Positions 7,086 to 11,022 of a stretch of DNA of 11,022 bases are shown piece after piece. The notes beneath the pieces were generated by a model. The model saw only the letters and a program-made list of their open reading frames with translations, did no database searches and had not been told where the DNA came from. Source of the stretch: JAZKFR01 sp040386295. Its GTDB lineage: Bacteria > Pseudomonadota > Gammaproteobacteria > Burkholderiales > Rhodocyclaceae. The first letter of the stretch is position 1, and each line of letters starts with the position of its first letter. The stretch spans positions 1 through 11,022 of the forward strand of contig JAZKFR010000090.1 of assembly GCA_040386295.1 (NCBI GenBank), written 5' to 3'. The position numbers and the translations under genes were made by a program.

Positions 7086-7150
7086 CAGATCAATGCTTTA
7101 TCGGGCCAGCGCAGCCGAGCCATCGGCTACTGACATTGCTGACGAAATGA
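7082..7150 (+). CDS. Possible 22-residue linker ORF between the GT2 and GT4 genes
   Basis: The frame begins MTDQCFIGPAQPSH. Its ATG overlaps the GT2 stop as ATGA (7082-7085). Its TGA (7148-7150) overlaps another ATG at 7147, whose short frame stops at 7177-7179, past the start of the next gene at 7160. GGGG lies 8 bases before 7082, a weak ribosome site. This repeats the layout seen after msbA and suggests reinitiation along the transcript, but the peptide is unrecognised and may not be made. Confidence 0.22.
   Translation: MTDQCFIGPAQPSHRLLTLLTK
7113..7128. other. Small perfect hairpin in the GT2-GT4 spacer
   Basis: AGCCGA (7113-7118) pairs with TCGGCT (7123-7128) around a GCCA tetraloop. 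No T-run follows, so it is not an intrinsic terminator. It lies in the only 74-base spacer between two otherwise close genes and could affect mRNA stability or ribosome passage. Confidence 0.4.
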
Positions 7151-7159
7151 CGGAAGAGC

Positions 7160-8332
7160 ATGCAGATCGAGCAAATTAACCTGCAAACGCACTTCGGCGG
7201 TGGCGAGGTGTACACGGCGTTTCTTACGCGCGCACTGGATCGTTTAGGCATTCGCAGCACGCTCTACGTACACCCTAAAGCGCAGTTCTGGACGCAGCTC
7301 GGTTTGCCGAAGAGCACGCAAATTCAAACGATGACGCAGCATGACGCGCTGCCGCAGCGCTTGGAACAAACGCGCGTGCAGCAGACAAACGCGCAGCCAC
7401 GCTGGCTGCTCAGCCACGGCCCGCTGGCGCAAAGCGTGTTGCAAAGCTTAGCGCGCACACCGGGCGCCTATTTGTGTACGGCGATTGCGCACATGCCGGT
7501 TCAGGGTAGAAATCCGCAGGTATTTGCCGGGCACGACATGGTTTTTCCCGTATCTGAGTGGGTGCGTACAGGTCTGCTCGCCGCTGGAATTAAAACCTGG
7601 CACGAGCCGCTGTACGGGGTGGCCGACCTCACCCAGCGCGCCAGCGCGCAGCCCGAGCCTCTGCTTTACCAAAGCCCTTATGACTGGGATCAACGCAAAG
7701 TACGCGACCGCTTGCTCGGCCTACTCGAAACGCTGAGCAGCCCGCTCAGACAGGCCTGGCGTGCACCGCAAGTCCTGACGAAAAAGCCAGGGCTGACGCT
7801 CGGCATCGTCTCGCGCCTGACCCCGATCAAGCAGCTGCCGCAGCTGTTCACCCAGTTACTGCCGATTTTGCTGCGCTACCCAGAATTCAATTTAGAAATC
7901 GTCGGCAGTGGGGGCTACGCTTCCGTACGCGACCTCCAACGCGTACTAAAACCGCTGGGGTCGCGGGTACGTTTCTGGGGACAACAACGCGACATCAAAG
8001 CGGTCTATGCGCAGCTCGACTATCTGCTCAGCGGCTTGCCAGAAAAAGAAGCGCTCGGCCTCAATATCATCGAAGCGCAAAGCTGCAATCTTCCCGTCTT
8101 GGCCGTTAACGCCCCCCCGTTCAGCGAAACCGTCGCGCAGGAACAAACCGGCTACCTCTACCGTGATCCCCGCCAAGATCAAGGTGCCGACTTTGCGCAA
8201 TTGCTGACGCGCCTCATCGCTGCGCCAAGCCGCCTACAACCGGCCAGCGCACACGCGCACCTAGCGCGTTTTTCTGCCGACGCCCTGTGCGAGCGCCTGC
8301 GTGCTGTACAGCGCTGGGTGGTCGCGCAATAG
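7160..8332 (+). CDS. Glycosyltransferase family 4 (GT-B), second copy type
   Basis: A 390-residue cytoplasmic GT-B glycosyltransferase, distinct from the one next to msbA, probably acting on LPS core or O-antigen; substrate unknown. It opens MQIEQINLQTHFGGGEVYTA with the Gly-rich loop after the first strand. The acceptor half includes WLLSHGPLAQS and HDMVFPVSEWVRTGLLAAGI, the strand where such enzymes test the partner. The donor half begins GIVSRLTPIKQLPQLF (215-230), continues LEIVGSGGYASV, RVRFWGQQRDIKAVYAQLD, and ends with the complete E-x7-E motif, E297 and E305, in KEALGLNIIEAQSCNLPVL. A longer-than-usual linker (about residues 165-207) joins the domains. GGAAGAG just before ATG 7160 supports the start. 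The gene is 56 bases ahead of the second GT9. Confidence 0.9.
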   Translation: MQIEQINLQTHFGGGEVYTAFLTRALDRLGIRSTLYVHPKAQFWTQLGLPKSTQIQTMTQHDALPQRLEQTRVQQTNAQPRWLLSHGPLAQSVLQSLARTPGAYLCTAIAHMPVQGRNPQVFAGHDMVFPVSEWVRTGLLAAGIKTWHEPLYGVADLTQRASAQPEPLLYQSPYDWDQRKVRDRLLGLLETLSSPLRQAWRAPQVLTKKPGLTLGIVSRLTPIKQLPQLFTQLLPILLRYPEFNLEIVGSGGYASVRDLQRVLKPLGSRVRFWGQQRDIKAVYAQLDYLLSGLPEKEALGLNIIEAQSCNLPVLAVNAPPFSETVAQEQTGYLYRDPRQDQGADFAQLLTRLIAAPSRLQPASAHAHLARFSADALCERLRAVQRWVVAQ

Positions 8333-8388
8333 CCAAAACATTAGCCAACACATCAACCAGCACAATCAACGCCCCACAGCAAAAATCA
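8333..8388 (+). other. C- and A-rich, G-poor spacer before the second GT9 gene
   Basis: This 56-base spacer has 21 C and only 4 G, so its RNA would be nearly unstructured. There is no Shine-Dalgarno motif before ATG 8389. Such stretches can serve as Rho-loading sites or as unstructured, S1-dependent ribosome landing sites; which, if either, cannot be told. Confidence 0.3.
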
Positions 8389-9615
8389 ATGTCAATAAAA
8401 GCACAGCCAGAAGCGCAAAAAATCCTCGTCATTCGACGCGATAACATCGGCGACCTGGTGTGCACCACCCCGCTGTTCTCAGCGCTGCGCAAACACTTTC
8501 CCAAAGCGCACCTTGCTGCGCTGGTCAATAGTTACAACGCCCCTGTCTTGCGCGGCAACCCGGATCTAGACCGTGTCCATATCTACCGCAAAGCGAAACA
8601 TCACCTGCCTGCGCACAGCTCGAGCTGCGCCCTCTTGCCGCGCCGCCAGGGCGACATGCTGCCCGCTACGTCGCATCGGATTAAGGCCTTATCTGCCGCA
8701 GGCTTCTGCTTTTTATCTTGCCTGCGAATCGCGCTGAGCAAAGGGGTGAGCTGGTTTTCCCGGCTAGCAATTTGGTGGCAAACCGCCAAGCTCATTCACC
8801 AGCTACGGCAAACACGCTTTGATTGCATCATCATCGCCACGCCGACGCATTCCAGCAGCGCACTGCGTTTTGCACGTTGGATCGGCGCCCGACAAATCAT
8901 TGCCTACGGACGCAACCCCGAGCTCCCCGCCACGCCCAAAGCGCAGGAGCACGAAAGCGAAAGCGTGATGCGACTGCTCACCTGCTTAGGCATCAACGAA
9001 GCCCCCGGCGCACTGCGCGTCTTTGCCGAAGCCAAGCCAAACACTGAGGCTCAAGCAAGCAGCACGGCAAAATCAAACAGCTGTGCGCCAACGCAAACCA
9101 GCCCCTCCCCAGCGCTGATTGGCCTCCATCTCTCCGCACGCAAACCCGAGCAACGCTGGCCAGTGGAGCGCTTCGCCGAACTGGCACACGCGCTGCACGC
9201 GCGCTACGGCGCACGCTTTCTGCTGTTCTGGTCACCCGGCGCTGCCGACCACCCGCAACACCCAGGCGACGACGCAAAAGCCGAGCAGCTACAGGCGCTG
9301 TGCGCTGACCTGCCGCTGCAAGCCTACCCAAGCCAAACGCTGGACGAACTGATCGCGGGCTTAGCCCAATGTAGCCAAGTTATTTGCTCAGATGGCGGCG
9401 CCATGCACCTAGCCGCCGGTCTGGGCAAACCCATTCTCTGTTTCTTTGGCAACTCAGACATACACCGCTGGCACCCCTGGGGCGTCGTGCATGAATGCCT
9501 ACAGGCGCCGAGTCGCAAGGTCAGCGACATCAGCGTTAGCGAAGCGCTGAGCGCCTTTGACAGAATACAAAGCGAAATCGCCGCTGTAGCGACAAAACAA
9601 AGCGCAACAACGTAA
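8389..9615 (+). CDS. Glycosyltransferase family 9 (heptosyltransferase-like), with unusual internal insertion
   Basis: A 408-residue GT9 protein, again the ADP-heptose transferase family of LPS core synthesis. ILVIRRDNIGDLVCTTPLFS near the N-terminus carries the IGD-TP motif, and VNSYNAPVLRGNPDLDRVHI continues the first domain. The second domain has HLSARKPEQRWPVERFAELA and ICSDGGAMHLAAGLGKPIL, with the signature D335-H340. It is longer than usual GT9 proteins (about 330-360) because of two inserts: about 49 residues (73-121) between YRKAKHH and the helix WFSRLAIWWQTAKLI, and a Ser/Thr/Ala-rich linker (about 218-240) between the domains. ATG 8389 is chosen because the open frame before it, from GTG 8287, overlaps the preceding gene and is unlike the family; no ribosome site is evident. 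The insertion may or may not harm function. Acceptor and donor are not assignable. Confidence 0.86.
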   Translation: MSIKAQPEAQKILVIRRDNIGDLVCTTPLFSALRKHFPKAHLAALVNSYNAPVLRGNPDLDRVHIYRKAKHHLPAHSSSCALLPRRQGDMLPATSHRIKALSAAGFCFLSCLRIALSKGVSWFSRLAIWWQTAKLIHQLRQTRFDCIIIATPTHSSSALRFARWIGARQIIAYGRNPELPATPKAQEHESESVMRLLTCLGINEAPGALRVFAEAKPNTEAQASSTAKSNSCAPTQTSPSPALIGLHLSARKPEQRWPVERFAELAHALHARYGARFLLFWSPGAADHPQHPGDDAKAEQLQALCADLPLQAYPSQTLDELIAGLAQCSQVICSDGGAMHLAAGLGKPILCFFGNSDIHRWHPWGVVHECLQAPSRKVSDISVSEALSAFDRIQSEIAAVATKQSATT

Positions 9616-9722
9616 GCCAGTGCCGGCTTGGATGCGAATTTTTGATGCGCATTGGAATAGAAATAGAAGTGCTAAGCAAGCTTCAATAAAAGCAGGCGCT
9701 ACAACATGAGCAATGCGTAAAC

Positions 9723-9742
9723 GTACATTTGTACATTTGTAC
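9723..9742. repeat. Tandem 8-base repeat with GTAC palindromes upstream of lysS
   Basis: GTACATTT occurs twice in tandem and is followed by a third GTAC, so GTAC recurs at 9723, 9731 and 9739. Each pair forms GTACA-TT-TGTAC, a perfect inverted repeat with 5-base arms. Two overlapping palindromes 8 bases apart look like an operator, but they lie about 120 bases before lysS and upstream of the candidate -10, so this is only a suggestion. Confidence 0.6.
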
Positions 9743-9764
9743 ACTTCGCAGCGCACGCAAGCTA

Positions 9765-9794
9765 TGTAAGCGCGTCTAGCTTCTCTTGTATCAT
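9765..9794 (+). promoter_or_regulatory. Weak candidate promoter for lysS
   Basis: TATCAT at 9789-9794 differs from TATAAT at one base and would place transcription near 9801, about 60 bases before the lysS ATG. The -35 region (around 9765-9771) has no good match to TTGACA. The 244-base region 9616-9859 holds no gene on either strand that I can support. Confidence 0.25.
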
Positions 9795-9859
9795 CCTGCC
9801 TTTCGCGCGCTCCCCCTTGAGCTGCAAAACAGAACACCCCTTCATTGATGGAAGCAACC

Positions 9860-11022
9860 ATGACCGCAGAACACCCGCCCGAACAGCCAGACAACACAGC
9901 CGCCAGTGAGAACCATCTGATCGCCGAACGACGCGCCAAATTAAGCGAATGGCGGCAGCGCGAAACAGCCTACCCAAACGATTTTTCGCGCGAAAACACC
10001 GCAGGCAAAATCCACGCGCTATGTCATGACACCAGCGCCGAGACGCTTGCCGAATCAAAGCTTGAGGTCAAATTAGCCGGACGTATCTTGCTCAAACGCG
10101 TGATGGGCAAAGCAGCCTTTGTGACAATTGCCGACCTATCGGGACGCATCCAGCTATACCTCAGCCGTGACCAGCTGGGCGAAGAGCTATACGCCCAGTT
10201 CAAACGCTGGGACATCGGCGACATCGTCGGCGCCGTCGGCACCTTATTCCGCACCAAAACGGGGGAGCTGAGCGTGCACTGCACCAGCCTGCGCCTGCTG
10301 AGCAAATCCTTACGCCCCCTGCCCGAAAAATTTCATGGCTTAAGCGATCAAGAACAGACCTATCGCATGCGTTACGTCGACCTCATCACCAATGAGCAAT
10401 CGCGCGCCACCTTCAAAGCGCGCAGCCGCATCGTTCAATCCCTGCGCAATTACATGATGGATCACGATTTTTTAGAAGTAGAAACGCCGATGATGCACCC
10501 GATCCCCGGCGGCGCCTCGGCCAAACCTTTTAAGACGCATCACAACGCGCTCGACTGCGAACTCTTTCTCCGCATCGCACCCGAGCTGTATCTCAAACGC
10601 CTGGTCATCGGCGGTTTTGAAAAGGTCTTTGAACTAAACCGCAACTTCCGTAACGAAGGCATTAGCCCACGCCACAACCCAGAATTCACCATGATGGAGT
10701 TCTACGAGGCCTACACCGAATACCGCAAGCTGATGGACTTTACCGAAGGCCTACTGCGCTATACCGCGCGCCACGCGCTGGGCAGCGAGGTATTGACCTA
10801 CCAAGGACGCACGCTCGATTTAGCGCAACCGTTTGCACGCCTGACCATGGTCGAAGCCATCCATCAATACCACCCGCATTACCCTATAGAACAGCTCAAC
10901 GACGCAGCTTGGCTACGGCAAAAACTGCGCGCGCTTAAAGTCGAAGTCAAAGACAGCGCCGGGCTTGGCAGCTTGCAATTGATGATGTTTGAAGAAAGCA
11001 CCGAAGCCCAATTATGGGAACC
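9860..11022 (+). CDS. lysS: Lysyl-tRNA synthetase, class II (partial, C-terminus beyond window)
   Basis: LysS charges tRNA-Lys with lysine using ATP, in the cytoplasm. The first 387 residues of about 500 are present; the frame is open at the right edge. An N-terminal helix (ENHLIAERRAKLSEWRQRE) is followed by the anticodon-binding OB fold from about residue 70 (VKLAGRILLKRVMGKAAFVT, RTKTGELSVHCTSLRLLSKS, LRPLPEKFHGLSDQEQTYRM, RYVDLI at 171-176). The catalytic domain shows motif 1 (LRNYMMDHDFLEVETPMMHP, from 195), then GGASAKPFKTHHNALDCELF, LRIAPELYLKRLVIGGFEKV and motif 2, FRNEG at 263-267 followed by HNPEFTMMEFYEAY. Motif 3 lies beyond the window. GGAAG at 9850-9854 supports ATG 9860; an in-frame ATG at 9848 would add MEAT. 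It closely resembles Burkholderia LysS, yet its upstream neighbour here is a heptosyltransferase-like gene. Confidence 0.97.
   Translation, partial: MTAEHPPEQPDNTAASENHLIAERRAKLSEWRQRETAYPNDFSRENTAGKIHALCHDTSAETLAESKLEVKLAGRILLKRVMGKAAFVTIADLSGRIQLYLSRDQLGEELYAQFKRWDIGDIVGAVGTLFRTKTGELSVHCTSLRLLSKSLRPLPEKFHGLSDQEQTYRMRYVDLITNEQSRATFKARSRIVQSLRNYMMDHDFLEVETPMMHPIPGGASAKPFKTHHNALDCELFLRIAPELYLKRLVIGGFEKVFELNRNFRNEGISPRHNPEFTMMEFYEAYTEYRKLMDFTEGLLRYTARHALGSEVLTYQGRTLDLAQPFARLTMVEAIHQYHPHYPIEQLNDAAWLRQKLRALKVEVKDSAGLGSLQLMMFEESTEAQLWE

Noticed and set aside
8287..8388. An upstream GTG start for the second GT9 gene
   Set aside because: It would overlap the end of the preceding GT4 gene and add 34 residues with no resemblance to GT9 N-termini.
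8606..8726. TGCCTGCG direct repeats as target-site duplication around the GT9 insertion
   Set aside because: The two copies are 113 bases apart, which is not a multiple of three and does not match the 147-base insert limits, so they look like chance.
9614..9643. A rho-independent terminator after the second GT9 gene
   Set aside because: The stem AAGCC/GGCTT is only five pairs, includes the stop codon, and the TTTTT run starts nine bases after the stem, too far for a normal intrinsic terminator.
9499..10305. Several minus-strand frames over the lysS start and upstream region
   Set aside because: They are Arg/Ala/Ser-rich antisense shadows of the GT9 and lysS coding sequence with no recognisable domain.

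Overview
The window reads as a chromosomal segment from a betaproteobacterium, most likely of the Burkholderia group. The MsbA, the two GT9 enzymes and above all the LysS look like Burkholderiales versions, and base composition is moderately GC-rich by eye. A reduced or host-associated relative is possible, because there are decayed-looking fragments, but the sequence does not prove it. A run of ten Ns shows it is a draft scaffold.

Almost every gene is on the + strand and serves lipopolysaccharide (LPS) assembly. Positions 1-273 are an AT-rich leader. Then come msbA (lipid A-core flippase), a GT-B family 4 glycosyltransferase and a GT9 heptosyltransferase-like enzyme, packed tightly enough to be one transcript. 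A 176-base gap with a good sigma70-like promoter precedes a polytopic O-antigen ligase (waaL). Next is about 290 bases holding what looks like the broken end of another glycosyltransferase and the N gap. A GT2 glycosyltransferase, a second GT4 and a second GT9 follow. After a 244-base intergenic region comes lysS (lysyl-tRNA synthetase), which runs off the right edge.

The likely division of labour is this. Cytoplasmic glycosyltransferases extend the core oligosaccharide on lipid A-Kdo. MsbA flips the finished lipid A-core across the inner membrane. WaaL then joins O-polysaccharide to it in the periplasm. Donor sugars and acceptors of the individual transferases cannot be read from sequence. 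lysS is a housekeeping gene that seems to have its own control region.

No clearly new system is visible. The points worth a second look are two tiny ORFs bridging gene junctions through ATGA overlaps, a palindrome-rich in-frame insertion in the second GT9, a probable frameshifted GT-B remnant beside the assembly gap, a coding-like minus-strand frame before waaL, and an 8-base tandem repeat upstream of lysS.
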